DNA from: Spirochaetota bacterium | GTDB taxonomy: Bacteria > Spirochaetota > Spirochaetia > Treponematales > Treponemataceae | NCBI GenBank assembly: GCA_023443865.1 | Contig: JAEZST010000022.1 | Span: forward strand, 868,001 to 932,000 | Direction: 5' to 3' | DNA: 64,000 nt | Part shown: positions 26,314 to 34,130 of the stretch, piece by piece | Layout: every line of letters starts with the position of its first letter | How positions within the stretch are numbered: the stretch's first letter is position 1 | Position numbers and translations under genes: made by a program | Notes under the pieces: model-generated | What the model was told of the DNA's origin: nothing | The model's input: only the letters and a program-made list of their open reading frames with translations | Database searches by the model: none

Positions 26314-26916
26314 TTAGAAAAGGTCCTCGATTATTCCGTTTTGAGCCCTCTTTTGTTTCATCGATAATGAGAATTCGTCTGTTGAATAGGATACCTCAAT
26401 CGAATCAAGATCATTGTTCAGTTGTAGGTACAATGAGGAATTGCCGTATGAAAAACCCGTATTCCACCAGGCTCCCCAAGGAATGTTGTTTCCTTTTAAT
26501 TCTTCAAGCATAGCTTCTGGGGTACCGGGATACACATTTAATTTTTGGAGCGATTGGACCGTGGCTTCCGGAGGTCCGTATTTCTCGCTCAGCGCCTCAT
26601 GGATTGAAGCAAATTCAATAAATGGCTCTCCATGCGTCGGTATAGTAAGCTTAACAGCCATCAATCGATCATCGGTGATATACAGCGTTATCAAATTTCC
26701 GTCTTTCCCGTAAAGAATGCCTGAAAAGAAAACCAAAGTAGTATGCGTATCAACTGGAATTTCTTGGTAATAAGCCATTGAATCATAAGAGCTTAACTTT
26801 TGGACCGCCTTCTCCTTCGATTGAAACCAGTCTAGTCCAGCAAATTTGTACTCGGTTTGGGCGTACGTGAAAAATGAATTGAAAAGTAAAATCAGAAATA
26901 AGCATTTTTTAATCAT
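26314..26916 (-). CDS. Secreted protein of unknown function (prophage cargo)
   Basis: This 200-residue protein has a signal peptide (MIKKCLFLILLFNSFFTYAQ, cleavage probably after YAQ) and a mature domain with FAGLDWFQSKEKAVQKL, a start seen in small envelope proteins that compare reads of a repeated fold. No further family could be named. It is AT-rich like the ParB/methylase pair and on the same strand, so the three form one cargo block between integrase and repressor. The ATG at 26916 is chosen over the in-frame TTG at 26922. Confidence 0.75.
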   Translation of the reverse strand: MIKKCLFLILLFNSFFTYAQTEYKFAGLDWFQSKEKAVQKLSSYDSMAYYQEIPVDTHTTLVFFSGILYGKDGNLITLYITDDRLMAVKLTIPTHGEPFIEFASIHEALSEKYGPPEATVQSLQKLNVYPGTPEAMLEELKGNNIPWGAWWNTGFSYGNSSLYLQLNNDLDSIEVSYSTDEFSLSMKQKRAQNGIIEDLF

Positions 26917-26929
26917 TACCAACCCCGTA

Positions 26930-27289
26930 CTATCCGGCTGATTCTGCCTTCTTTGAAGAGCTTGGGAGGTATCTCACCGCGAGGCTATCGATTAAACCCT
27001 CAACGGCCTTCCGGTCCCCCGCGTCCAGGACTTCAAGCTTCTCCACGATCCGGCGGAGATCCGGCTCGAGCGTCGCGGCGCCCGCGGTTTCCCCGGTAAC
27101 CAGGTACTCGACCGTGACCCCGAGGGCCTTGGCTATCTTGACCGCGTTGTCGGCCGGCGGCATCGATTGGCGAGTGCCAATATACGAATCAAGCGTGCGC
27201 TTACTCATATCAGAATGAGCCGCCAGCTCCTTAACAATCCAGCCTTTCACCTTCATTTCTAATTTTACACGTTCTTGAAATGTTTCCAT
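26930..27289 (-). CDS. Phage repressor, XRE-family HTH (CI-like)
   Basis: The 119-residue protein has an N-terminal helix-turn-helix of the XRE type (about 8-62: VKGWIVKELAAHSDMSKRTL, then PADNAVKIAKALGVTVEYLV) and a short C-terminal helix for oligomerisation. It lacks the LexA-like self-cleaving domain of lambda CI, so induction would need another trigger. It diverges from the early genes, with a promoter and operator-like dyads in the 214-base gap. It is the probable lysogeny repressor. Confidence 0.85.
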   Translation of the reverse strand: METFQERVKLEMKVKGWIVKELAAHSDMSKRTLDSYIGTRQSMPPADNAVKIAKALGVTVEYLVTGETAGAATLEPDLRRIVEKLEVLDAGDRKAVEGLIDSLAVRYLPSSSKKAESAG

Positions 27290-27307
27290 GCTTTATTTTT
27301 CGGCAAA

Positions 27308-27389
27308 ATTACTACAAAAAGCGTAAAAAAATATTGACAGAGCTACGAACGCGGCTTATAACTATTGTAGTTACTGCAATCGTAGTAAT
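27308..27389. promoter_or_regulatory. Operator cluster between repressor and early genes
   Basis: Related motifs cluster here: ATTACTACAA at 27308, the 17-bp dyad ATTGTAGTTACTGCAAT at about 27364-27380, and CGTAGTAAT at 27381-27389, which is the reverse of ATTACTACG. They flank and follow the -10 box of the rightward promoter, the expected place for repressor binding. Confidence 0.6.
27334..27362 (+). promoter_or_regulatory. Rightward early promoter
   Basis: TTGACA at 27334-27339 and TATAAC at 27357-27362 are separated by exactly 17 bases, a near-consensus sigma-70 promoter. It points at the early genes starting at 27504 and is overlapped downstream by the operator dyads. Confidence 0.8.
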
Positions 27390-27503
27390 AAGCCTTGAGA
27401 CAGCAGGGCGAAGCGAAGGCGAACTTTGATCGGAAATCGGGCGGCTGTCTCCGCCTGAGCCTCCTCCGGTCGAGGTTCTCTTTCAATTTTTAAGGAGACA
27501 GCC

Positions 27504-27860
27504 TTGAACACGTACCAAATCGAAGACATGGAGGCTGAAGAGGTGAACCGTTTTTTCCGCTGGCGGGATGGCCTCGCCGATTACGCCGCCGAAGAACTCG
27601 GATCCAAAGCCGGAACCATGGTCATGAACGCCTCTGATGACGAGCTCGCCCGTCATTTCGTCGAAGGAACGCCCCGAACGGCGATCGTTGCCCGCTTGGT
27701 CCTCGCTCGCCTCGGTGCCCCCGAATCCCCCCTGCCTCTCGCGAGCTACCGTGCGCGATTCGCCATTCCTGAGGAAGTTACCGCCCCCATTCCGCGCCAT
27801 TCTGGGATTCAGGCTCACGCCCTGAAAATCCTCCGGGGCTTCTCGGAACTCTTCTTTTAA
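27504..27860 (+). CDS. First early protein, unknown function
   Basis: This 118-residue protein starts at TTG 27504 behind AAGGAG. It is helical, with acidic and Arg-rich stretches, and has no motif I recognise. Position suggests a Cro-like or antirepressor role, but no helix-turn-helix is evident. The upstream leader of about 140 bases contains no gene. Confidence 0.65.
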   Translation: MNTYQIEDMEAEEVNRFFRWRDGLADYAAEELGSKAGTMVMNASDDELARHFVEGTPRTAIVARLVLARLGAPESPLPLASYRARFAIPEEVTAPIPRHSGIQAHALKILRGFSELFF

Positions 27861-27871
27861 GGAGCCCATGG

Positions 27872-28141
27872 ATGGAAAGTACCGCACCGAAGCGCCGAAA
27901 GATGACCGCCCAGGAAGCCGCCGACTATCTCGGCTATACCCGGGCCTACCTTTGGAAGCTCAACCACCTGAAGAAAGTCCCACACCACAAGCTGGGCGCT
28001 AAAAGCGTCCACTATTTCCAGGACGAGCTCGACGAATATCTAAACCGCGGACGCGTACCCACGGATTACGAACTCGAAGCAGCCGCGTCGGCCCTGATGA
28101 GCAAGATGACCGCGAAAAGAGTAGCAAGGGGGAGGGCATGA
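27872..28141 (+). CDS. Small HTH protein (excisionase/HTH_17-like)
   Basis: The 89-residue protein has the MerR-like excisionase helix-turn-helix MTAQEAADYLGYTRAYLWKL (residues 10-29), followed by a wing with HHKLGAKSVHYFQDELDEYL. Such proteins act as excisionases or as early regulators. It lies second in the rightward early operon with AAGGAG before the ATG. Confidence 0.8.
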   Translation: MESTAPKRRKMTAQEAADYLGYTRAYLWKLNHLKKVPHHKLGAKSVHYFQDELDEYLNRGRVPTDYELEAAASALMSKMTAKRVARGRA

Positions 28142-28329
28142 AGAAAATCGAGATCGAGCTAACTGACCATGAAGAGGAATGTCTCGCCGAATTCTTGAAG
28201 GCGTCGGGCCAGGGCAATCCCTACGATCTGTTGATTGAACGACGCGGGTATGAGGATGGAAAAGATGTTTGGGGAACCGCGCGATACGTGATTTCCCGTC
28301 TACTCCCCGGCCGGGCGGAATTTTTCTGA
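28138..28329 (+). CDS. Small early protein, unknown
   Basis: This 63-residue acidic protein overlaps the preceding gene by four bases (ATGA) and the next by one. It begins MKKIEIELTDHEEECLAEFL. The overlaps and strand fit an early-operon gene. No family is recognised. Confidence 0.65.
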   Translation: MKKIEIELTDHEEECLAEFLKASGQGNPYDLLIERRGYEDGKDVWGTARYVISRLLPGRAEFF

Positions 28330-28430
28330 TGAGCTGGACCCTTTCCCAGGCAATCCGGAGCGCCGGCCTCGATCTAAACCGCCCCTGGATCATCCGCCTC
28401 GGGCTTTTTCTTGAATCCATTGGACTTTGA
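28329..28430 (+). CDS. Very small early ORF, unknown
   Basis: This 33-residue frame starts in a TGATG overlap with the preceding stop and reads MSWTLSQAIRSAGL to GLFLESIGL. It fills the gap before the next gene. The coding evidence is only position and overlap. Confidence 0.4.
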   Translation: MSWTLSQAIRSAGLDLNRPWIIRLGLFLESIGL

Positions 28431-28445
28431 AGGAGAACGGTTTTT

Positions 28446-28685
28446 ATGAACAAGAAGCGGTATGGCGCCAAGGCTCCCATGATTTCCACGAAGCTTACCT
28501 GTTCGGATGAAGCCGAACGGCTGCAGATTGAGGCCTATCTCACCAGGGACGGCCGCACCCTCGCGGGATCGATCATGGCCCTCATTCGCTCTGACATGCG
28601 AACGAATGCCGCGATCATCAGGGGCGAGACATCCATAGATCTCGACGTGATCAGGCGCGCCATGACAGGCGGGGTCCCTCAATGA
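28446..28685 (+). CDS. Small early protein, possibly ribbon-helix-helix
   Basis: This 79-residue protein behind AAGGAGAACGG has a pattern STKLTCSDEAERLQIEAYL, then TLAGSIMALIRSDM, which could be a ribbon-helix-helix-like DNA-binding fold. That reading is tentative. It overlaps the next gene by four bases. Confidence 0.6.
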   Translation: MNKKRYGAKAPMISTKLTCSDEAERLQIEAYLTRDGRTLAGSIMALIRSDMRTNAAIIRGETSIDLDVIRRAMTGGVPQ

Positions 28686-28987
28686 GAAAGCCATATTGGG
28701 CAGACGGCAAAGAATATCGGTCCATGAAGGCCGCAGCCGAGGCCGTTGGTATTCCATATCCCGTCATTTATCAGCGATTCCTGTATCGCGATTCCTTTTA
28801 CATAAAAGGGATTTTCTTTACCAGGCTCGACCCTGAAGATCAGGAAGAGGCCAAGCGAAAAGCGGAAGCCCTCGAATGGAAGCCGAATCGGATAACCACA
28901 GAGCGCCGCCTTATCAACGCGAAGCCAGCGCCGCTTCTCGGCTTCGGGCACATTACCCACGGTATCAACGACCGTTTCGGAAAATGA
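28682..28987 (+). CDS. Early protein, unknown
   Basis: This 101-residue protein has ATGA overlaps at both ends. It begins MRKPYWADGKEYRSMKAAAE, which resembles a NUMOD/DNA-binding repeat type start (a short motif recognising a target, then helix). No catalytic motif is visible. It is in the middle of a tightly packed early operon. Confidence 0.6.
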   Translation: MRKPYWADGKEYRSMKAAAEAVGIPYPVIYQRFLYRDSFYIKGIFFTRLDPEDQEEAKRKAEALEWKPNRITTERRLINAKPAPLLGFGHITHGINDRFGK

Positions 28988-29268
28988 GCTATTCCCACCG
29001 CCCTGGCCGTTACCAGATGCAAAGCGAAAGCCTCGGGATCCCGATTACGGTTTTCGCATCCGGCCTTGGCGAGATCTCGGTGGAGACCTCCGACGGAGTG
29101 CAGTACCTCCCCAGCGAGATCCAAAAGCTCAAGACGATCGGCGCTACTGTCGGGCCTGAGCTCCATGTAGTGAAAAAGTTATTCCAGGGAACCCTGGAGG
29201 AAGCGAGCAAACTCACACCGCAGGAAGTATTCGTGCGGGAAAAATATTGGCTGAAAATAGGAGAGTGA
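28984..29268 (+). CDS. Early protein, unknown
   Basis: This 94-residue protein starts in the ATGA overlap with the preceding gene, inside a longer open frame that begins at 28876. It contains LGIPITVFASGLGEISVETSDGV cut into beta-strand pattern and a helical end. No family is recognised. The ParB-like gene begins three bases downstream. Confidence 0.6.
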   Translation: MSYSHRPGRYQMQSESLGIPITVFASGLGEISVETSDGVQYLPSEIQKLKTIGATVGPELHVVKKLFQGTLEEASKLTPQEVFVREKYWLKIGE

Positions 29269-29271
29269 CCT

Positions 29272-31098
29272 ATGGAAAGACTTACGATAGTGATCGACGA
29301 GATTTTAGTGAATCTTGATCGCCAAGAGGGCGGCATGGGAGAAATCGACTCCTTGGCCGCGTCGATAGATCGGAACGGGTTGATCAATCCGATTACCGTG
29401 GTTGAGCTCTACAATTCGAGTCAAGGGCTTCAACCAGGAGAGGAGCGATACGAAATCGTCGCCGGCCGCCGCCGCCTCGACGCTGCGAAATCCTTAGGCT
29501 GGACCGAGATACCGGCAACCGTCCTCGCTCGAGACGAAGCCATCGAGGAGGAAGTGCAGCTTGCGGAGAACGTGAACCGCCTCGACATGCACCCCCTGGA
29601 CGAAGCCGTTCTCTATAAGAAACTCACCGACGGAGGGACCGAGCTCGCGGAAGTCGCGAAGCTCGCCGGAAGATCCAAGAGCGCGGTGTATCAGCGCATG
29701 GGGCTTTTGCGCCTCATCAAACCGATGCGCGAGCGGTACCGCGTTGATCAATTCACGCTCACCCAGGCTTCGATGATTGGGGAGCTACCCGAAGAGTCGC
29801 AAAAGGCTTTCAACGAATATCTTGAAAAAGAAAAAAATGCGATCTGGGACGGCAGAATTACGTCGTGGGCAATGACCGAAGCTTTGCGAAAGTTCGCAGG
29901 AACCCGGCTTCCTGCGAAACCTTTCGCCCTTTGCGCATCCTGCTTGACCCGAACCCGGTACGGGGACGCAAGCCTTTTCCCTGAGTTGGCCGGCGAAAAG
30001 GATCGTTGCCTCAACCGAGATTGCTACGTCGAGCAGTATGCCGAATGGATCCGACTGGAGATCAAAAAGCATTATGCGGAAAACCAGGTTAATTTCTCCG
30101 ACATCGCGGAGGCGCCCGAGATTCTGGAAGACGAGAGGATAGGCTTACTTTCACCGAATCCGGAAGCACACCTCGTCATCGAGGGCGTAACTTTCCCCAT
30201 CGTCTCAGATCGCATGCTTAAAACATGCGACTTGATCGATTTCGAGCACTACGGCGAATGGGTAGACAAAGCCCAGGAGCGCGGAACGCTCAAAACCGGA
30301 TTCTACGTCACCGAAGATGGCACTCTCGTCGTAAAGATGGTCCGCTATACGACGTACAAGGAATACCAGGAAATAATTCGCGATGGACAGGATGACGATG
30401 ACGACGATCCAGTGATCGAATGTGTTCAGCTTGAAAGCGACGACGAAAAGAAGGCATATCGCGAGGTTATGAAGTCGAGGTGGCATATCGATCGTACTGT
30501 GACGGAATCAGTGTTGAAGCAAATCGCCCTCGAACACTTCGGCGGGCAAGTTTCACCACCAATTTTCCACGACATGGTGAGCGTACTTTCAAGAAGTGCC
30601 CTCGTTTACCTTGCCCAAGCCAAGGGCTCAACGGCGAGCGATGAAGAAATCGCAAACGGCCATCAATGGCTCGACGGCGCCGGGCTTGAGTGGATGAAGA
30701 CGTTCGCCTTCGACGTGCTCCTCATGAAGTCAATTACCACCTGTTATATCGATCTCGATGCACCCATGAACGAGGATACCGTAAAGTATTTCGCCGACTT
30801 AGGAGAGGATCCCGAGGCGGTTTCCGAAAGGTTTCAGAAAGCCCGCCGCGACGAGATTCAGCGTCGCATGACCGCGATCCTGAATGGAGAAGCAGTTCCC
30901 GATGAAGACGATGACGACGACTTCGAGGACGACTACCAAGAAGAAGGCGAAGATTTCGAGGGCGATAACTATGACGACGGCGGGGAGGATAATACCCCGG
31001 CCGAAGCTAACGCCGAGGAGGAGGCCACCGAAGAAAGGGGGGCTGCCAGCGCTGAGACGTTTTCAGAAGAAGCCGAGACGCCCTCGCTCGGTAATTGA
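29272..31098 (+). CDS. ParB/RepB/Spo0J-domain protein
   Basis: The 608-residue protein opens with a canonical ParB domain: EIDSLAASIDRNGLINPITV, the catalytic-type YEIVAGRRRLDAAKSLGW (about 61-78), then ENVNRLDMHPLDEA and an HTH with LAEVAKLAGRSKSAVYQRM. The centre has four Cys (CASC about residue 222 and CLNRDC about 244), a possible zinc site. The C-terminal 60 residues are extremely acidic. It may partition or organise replicating phage DNA. It is long for ParB; chromosomal ParB has about 300 residues. Confidence 0.85.
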   Translation: MERLTIVIDEILVNLDRQEGGMGEIDSLAASIDRNGLINPITVVELYNSSQGLQPGEERYEIVAGRRRLDAAKSLGWTEIPATVLARDEAIEEEVQLAENVNRLDMHPLDEAVLYKKLTDGGTELAEVAKLAGRSKSAVYQRMGLLRLIKPMRERYRVDQFTLTQASMIGELPEESQKAFNEYLEKEKNAIWDGRITSWAMTEALRKFAGTRLPAKPFALCASCLTRTRYGDASLFPELAGEKDRCLNRDCYVEQYAEWIRLEIKKHYAENQVNFSDIAEAPEILEDERIGLLSPNPEAHLVIEGVTFPIVSDRMLKTCDLIDFEHYGEWVDKAQERGTLKTGFYVTEDGTLVVKMVRYTTYKEYQEIIRDGQDDDDDDPVIECVQLESDDEKKAYREVMKSRWHIDRTVTESVLKQIALEHFGGQVSPPIFHDMVSVLSRSALVYLAQAKGSTASDEEIANGHQWLDGAGLEWMKTFAFDVLLMKSITTCYIDLDAPMNEDTVKYFADLGEDPEAVSERFQKARRDEIQRRMTAILNGEAVPDEDDDDDFEDDYQEEGEDFEGDNYDDGGEDNTPAEANAEEEATEERGAASAETFSEEAETPSLGN

Positions 31099-31117
31099 TT
31101 ACGAGGCCCTGCACGCG

Positions 31118-31279
31118 ATGCTCGAAGCAGGGCCGATCACCTCGGCGGATATTGAGGCCGCGACGGGAGCGACCAGGCGGAACGTGACGCAAATCATCAC
31201 GACGCTGAGCCTCAAGTATCCGGTATGGTCCCCGCGGCGCGGGGAATATGCACTTCTCAAATTGGATGATGAAACATGA
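31118..31279 (+). CDS. Small winged-helix-like protein, start uncertain
   Basis: This frame of at least 53 residues carries LEAGPITSADIEAATGATRR then VTQIITTLSLKYPV, a clear helix-turn-helix pattern. It ends overlapping the SSB start (ATGA). The first ATG is at 31118, but the fold seems to begin a few residues earlier, so a non-ATG start is possible. The upstream part of the frame is a basic shadow of the acidic ParB tail and is excluded. Confidence 0.55.
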   Translation: MLEAGPITSADIEAATGATRRNVTQIITTLSLKYPVWSPRRGEYALLKLDDET

Positions 31280-31716
31280 GCATGAGCGAGGATCTTAGTT
31301 TTCAGGGTACCGGTACTGGGCACCTAACCAGAGACGCGGAGCTCAAGTTTACCTCTGGCGGAATAGCGGTATGTAAATTTGCGATCGCGATCAATAAGAG
31401 GCGGAAACACGGAGATGGCTGGGAATTATATGCTTCTTTTTTTGATTGTGTCCTCTGGGGGCCTTTGGGCGAATCCTTAAACAAGTATCTCGTGAAGGGT
31501 AAGCACATCGCTATCCGTGGCGAGCTCCATCAGAACCGATGGGAACAGGATGGCCAGATGAGAAGCAAAATCGAAATCATTATCGATGATATTAGACTCC
31601 TCCCGGGAAGCAGGAAAGACGCGCCGGCGGATCCGGGATCCGGTGGCCGCGCGGATGATTACGACAATGGATACCAAGGCGTGGTAAGGAATCATGATGA
31701 CCCAGTACCGTTCTAA
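31276..31716 (+). CDS. ssb: Single-stranded DNA-binding protein
   Basis: The 146-residue protein has the OB-fold of bacterial SSB: GTGTGHLTRDAELKFTSGG, CKFAIAINKRRKHGDGWE, FFDCVLWGPLGESLNKYLVKGK cut by normal loops. It ends in the acidic tip DDPVPF that recruits replication partners. It coats single-stranded DNA during phage replication. It overlaps the preceding gene by four bases. Confidence 0.95.
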   Translation: MSMSEDLSFQGTGTGHLTRDAELKFTSGGIAVCKFAIAINKRRKHGDGWELYASFFDCVLWGPLGESLNKYLVKGKHIAIRGELHQNRWEQDGQMRSKIEIIIDDIRLLPGSRKDAPADPGSGGRADDYDNGYQGVVRNHDDPVPF

Positions 31717-31849
31717 CCAAGTCCCGCCGTTCCGCCGCTTCGAGACCTCCGATCGCCCGGAAAGCTGCGCGAGGTGTACCTCAAGGCCTACCTGTAAAAC
31801 GCCCTGTTTCGTGAAGAACAGCCAAAAAAGAAAAACCCGGCGCGAGTGA
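31694..31849 (+). CDS. Small Cys-rich basic ORF, tentative
   Basis: This 51-residue frame overlaps the SSB 3' end. It contains CARCTSRPTCKTPC, a pattern like a small zinc knuckle, and a basic tail. GGTAAGGA lies eight bases upstream of the first of two adjacent ATGs. A 7-bp hairpin (31836-31858) covers its end. It may be a real small DNA-binding protein; the evidence is limited. Confidence 0.4.
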   Translation: MMTQYRSNQVPPFRRFETSDRPESCARCTSRPTCKTPCFVKNSQKRKTRRE

Positions 31850-31952
31850 AACGCCGGGCTCGAAAAGGTGAGCGTCGGAAAGTTTATGGGGTTCAATCCG
31901 GCGCCTATCTCTATCCTAATAAATCCCATTCCGGAAATCAAGAGGAGAAGAT

Positions 31953-33479
31953 ATGCCCGCGCCGTTACCCTGGCGGAAGCTTCCGCGCGATCTTATGGTC
32001 AAACCTGAGATCCAGTACATCATAAAACGACTTGAGCCCCAAAAGAAGCACGCGGTTTTCACGGTGATGACGGCGCTCTACTGTTACGCTGATGACTCCG
32101 GCATCGTCGATATATCCGATCGCGACCTTTTCACCGATATCTGTCTTTTCTCAACCCACGAGGAACTCCTGGACATGCTCGGCCGCCTTGAGGCCCGGAA
32201 GCTCGTTTCCCGGATCCATGAAGACGCCTTCCAGATTGAAGGGTGGGAGCCGCCCTTTGGCCAGGCTCCCCGGCCCGCGGGCGAAACCTGGAGCGATCGC
32301 CTGCAGCGGACCGCCGCGGCCGCGGGCGCCTCCGGCCCCCGGCCTGCCCCGGATGAGCCCAGCCCGGCCGAGCTGGCCGCGATGGCCATGGCCGAATCGG
32401 CAAGCCAAGAACAAGAAGGAAAGAGCGAAGCCCAGGCGCGCCCGCGCGCCCCGGAAGTTAGCCTTTTCGATCCGGCCGAGGCCGGCGCCGCGCCGGCCGA
32501 AGCGGAGGCGTCCGGCAAAAAGCGCAAGCGCTCTCACAAAAAAAAACAAAATGACACTGAGACGAAAAATGTCTCAGTGTCTCAGCAACCAGAGGAGAGG
32601 AGACAAGAAGAGAGCAGAGGAGAAGAGACGAGAGGAGAGGAGAATAGACCAGAGGAGAAGAGAACACACACACAGATTACCGCGCCCCCGGGCCCGGCCC
32701 CCGCCGCCTCGGTCGGGCTGCGCCCGCCCTCCGGCGGCGCCGGGCCTTCCCCGGGGGCCGCGGAAACGGCACAGATGAGACTTGAGAAAGACGAAAGAGA
32801 AACAAGAACCCAGGGAGAAGAAGGCCCAGATCAGAGCATACCCACAGAAGAGGGACAGGCTGGCACAGCTGGGAAAGTTTCCCGCAGTTCCACAGATCAG
32901 GAGGTGGGCACACACCAGAGCGACGGCACAGATAGGCAAGAGGCAGAGGTTTTGAGAAGGGGAAGTACCCAAGAGGGTATCCCGGCCCTTGAGCTTGAAA
33001 AGCCCTTTCACGCCTTTTGGGTCTATTTCAAACGTCAAAACCCCGGCGGATACGCTGATCAAAAGCTGGAAGAGGAGGCCATGATGAAGCTTTCCTTCCG
33101 CGCTCATGCTCTGGGAACCGAAAAAACACCCCCGGAGATCATCGCCTGCACCATGGCCGGGGCTTTTTCGAACCTCATCAACAAGGGCGGGTACTTCGAG
33201 GGCATGCCGTGCATCCCAAGTATGCTCCTGAAACCTGGAAACTACGCAAAAACGCTCGCGAAATTGCAAAAAACGCTTTATCCGCGAGGAAATGAGCCCG
33301 GTTCGTTCAAGAAAGAGTGGGAAATCCTCGCCGAGGAGGCGGAAAAGATAAAAAAGGAGACCGCTAACGAAGTCCCCGAGGAGGTTACTGCGTTAATCTA
33401 CGGAAAATACGGGATTGATCCGAATGATCCCGCACGATTCGCCAAATTAAAGGCAGCAAAAGCAGGAGAAAAGGCATAA
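31953..33479 (+). CDS. Phage replication protein with low-complexity centre
   Basis: The 508-residue protein has an N-terminal winged-helix-like domain (1-105, PWRKLPRDLMVKPEIQYIIK then a helical pair), as in phage replication initiators. The centre (110-340) is disordered: Ala/Pro-rich, then a Lys patch, then Glu/Arg/Gln runs. The C-terminal domain (about 345-508) has FHAFWVYFKRQNPGGYADQK and PCIPSMLLKPGNYAKTL, a conserved-looking region seen at the ends of DnaD-like proteins. It lies between SSB and terminase. The gene contains an unusual palindrome and purine tract that could be the origin. Confidence 0.75.
   Translation: MPAPLPWRKLPRDLMVKPEIQYIIKRLEPQKKHAVFTVMTALYCYADDSGIVDISDRDLFTDICLFSTHEELLDMLGRLEARKLVSRIHEDAFQIEGWEPPFGQAPRPAGETWSDRLQRTAAAAGASGPRPAPDEPSPAELAAMAMAESASQEQEGKSEAQARPRAPEVSLFDPAEAGAAPAEAEASGKKRKRSHKKKQNDTETKNVSVSQQPEERRQEESRGEETRGEENRPEEKRTHTQITAPPGPAPAASVGLRPPSGGAGPSPGAAETAQMRLEKDERETRTQGEEGPDQSIPTEEGQAGTAGKVSRSSTDQEVGTHQSDGTDRQEAEVLRRGSTQEGIPALELEKPFHAFWVYFKRQNPGGYADQKLEEEAMMKLSFRAHALGTEKTPPEIIACTMAGAFSNLINKGGYFEGMPCIPSMLLKPGNYAKTLAKLQKTLYPRGNEPGSFKKEWEILAEEAEKIKKETANEVPEEVTALIYGKYGIDPNDPARFAKLKAAKAGEKA
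32553..32581. repeat. Perfect 11-bp palindrome inside the replication gene
   Basis: GACACTGAGAC (32553-32563) and GTCTCAGTGTC (32571-32581) form a perfect stem with a 7-nt A-rich loop, preceded by an A-tract (about 32538-32550). It is inside the disordered part of the replication protein. Confidence 0.8.
32593..32672 (+). repeat. Purine-only tract of GAGGA-type repeats
   Basis: About 80 bases are almost entirely purine on the plus strand, built from irregular repeats of AGAGGAGA and related units, followed by (CA)n at about 32663-32672. They encode a run of Glu/Arg/Gln. Such polypurine DNA can form triplexes or pausing sites. Confidence 0.8.
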
Positions 33480-34130
33480 ATGAGCGACGCGGCAGTAGTA
33501 GATCAGCAGCTTGAGGCGGAAAAAGTCTGGGACGACGAGGTAAAAGGCCGCGCCCGGCTCTTTGTGCTCTACTACTGCACCGACGACGAGTGCTTTTTGA
33601 ACGGCACGCGGGCCTATCAGAAGGCGTATACCAGGAAAAACAAGGAATCCGTGGTCGATGACGTTCCTTCCGAGGCCGTAGCCGCGGTCAACGCCTCCCG
33701 GATGCTAAGAAATGCTAAGGTCCGCCAGGCCATACGCCTTTTGAACCGGCTTTTCAGAGACGAGAGCGACGAGGAGGCGGGTTATCGGATCCTCCGCACC
33801 TGGGAGACGCTGGCGTTTTACGACCCGGCGGAAATCATCAACGCACGGGGCGAGCTCATTGTGAGCGACCTGAAAGAGCTCGGCCCGCTCTCGCGGTGCA
33901 TCGAGGGGATCGAGCGACGCTCAACCCAGTGGGGCACGGATACCATCGTGAAGCTCGCGAGTCGCCGCGGCTTCATGCAGGACCTCGCCCGATACCTGAA
34001 CATCATCCGGCCGGAGAATGCGAGCATAATCACCATCCCGGTTTTCCTGGGACAGACAAAAACCGATTCTGACGAATGGAGCAAGGCGCATGAGGATCGA
34101 GAATCAAATGCCGAAGATTCCGGCAAATAG
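33480..34130 (+). CDS. Terminase small subunit
   Basis: The 216-residue protein resembles the Terminase_2 family: LFVLYYCTDDECFLNGTRAY then QKAYTR, VNASRMLRNAKVRQAIRLL, and a C-terminal DPAEIINARGELI. The small subunit recognises phage DNA and starts packaging. Its start abuts the replication gene stop and its end overlaps the large subunit by 41 bases. Confidence 0.9.
   Translation: MSDAAVVDQQLEAEKVWDDEVKGRARLFVLYYCTDDECFLNGTRAYQKAYTRKNKESVVDDVPSEAVAAVNASRMLRNAKVRQAIRLLNRLFRDESDEEAGYRILRTWETLAFYDPAEIINARGELIVSDLKELGPLSRCIEGIERRSTQWGTDTIVKLASRRGFMQDLARYLNIIRPENASIITIPVFLGQTKTDSDEWSKAHEDRESNAEDSGK

Noticed and set aside
30884..31117. Upstream extension of the small winged-helix frame
   Set aside because: It is a Lys/Arg/Thr-rich shadow of the acidic tail of the ParB-like protein. 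The domain begins only near 31100.
31836..31858. Hairpin of 7 bp after SSB as a terminator
   Set aside because: There is no T-run after it and it lies within a possible small gene, so it is left uncalled.
32083..32094. A YADD-like string in the replication protein, similar to the reverse transcriptase active site
   Set aside because: No other reverse transcriptase motif surrounds it, and the domain is a small helical N-terminal unit. It is a chance match.
32593..32787. Repeat-rich DNA considered as a CRISPR array
   Set aside because: The repeats are irregular purine runs without fixed repeat-spacer units. No array and no cas gene was seen anywhere in the window.
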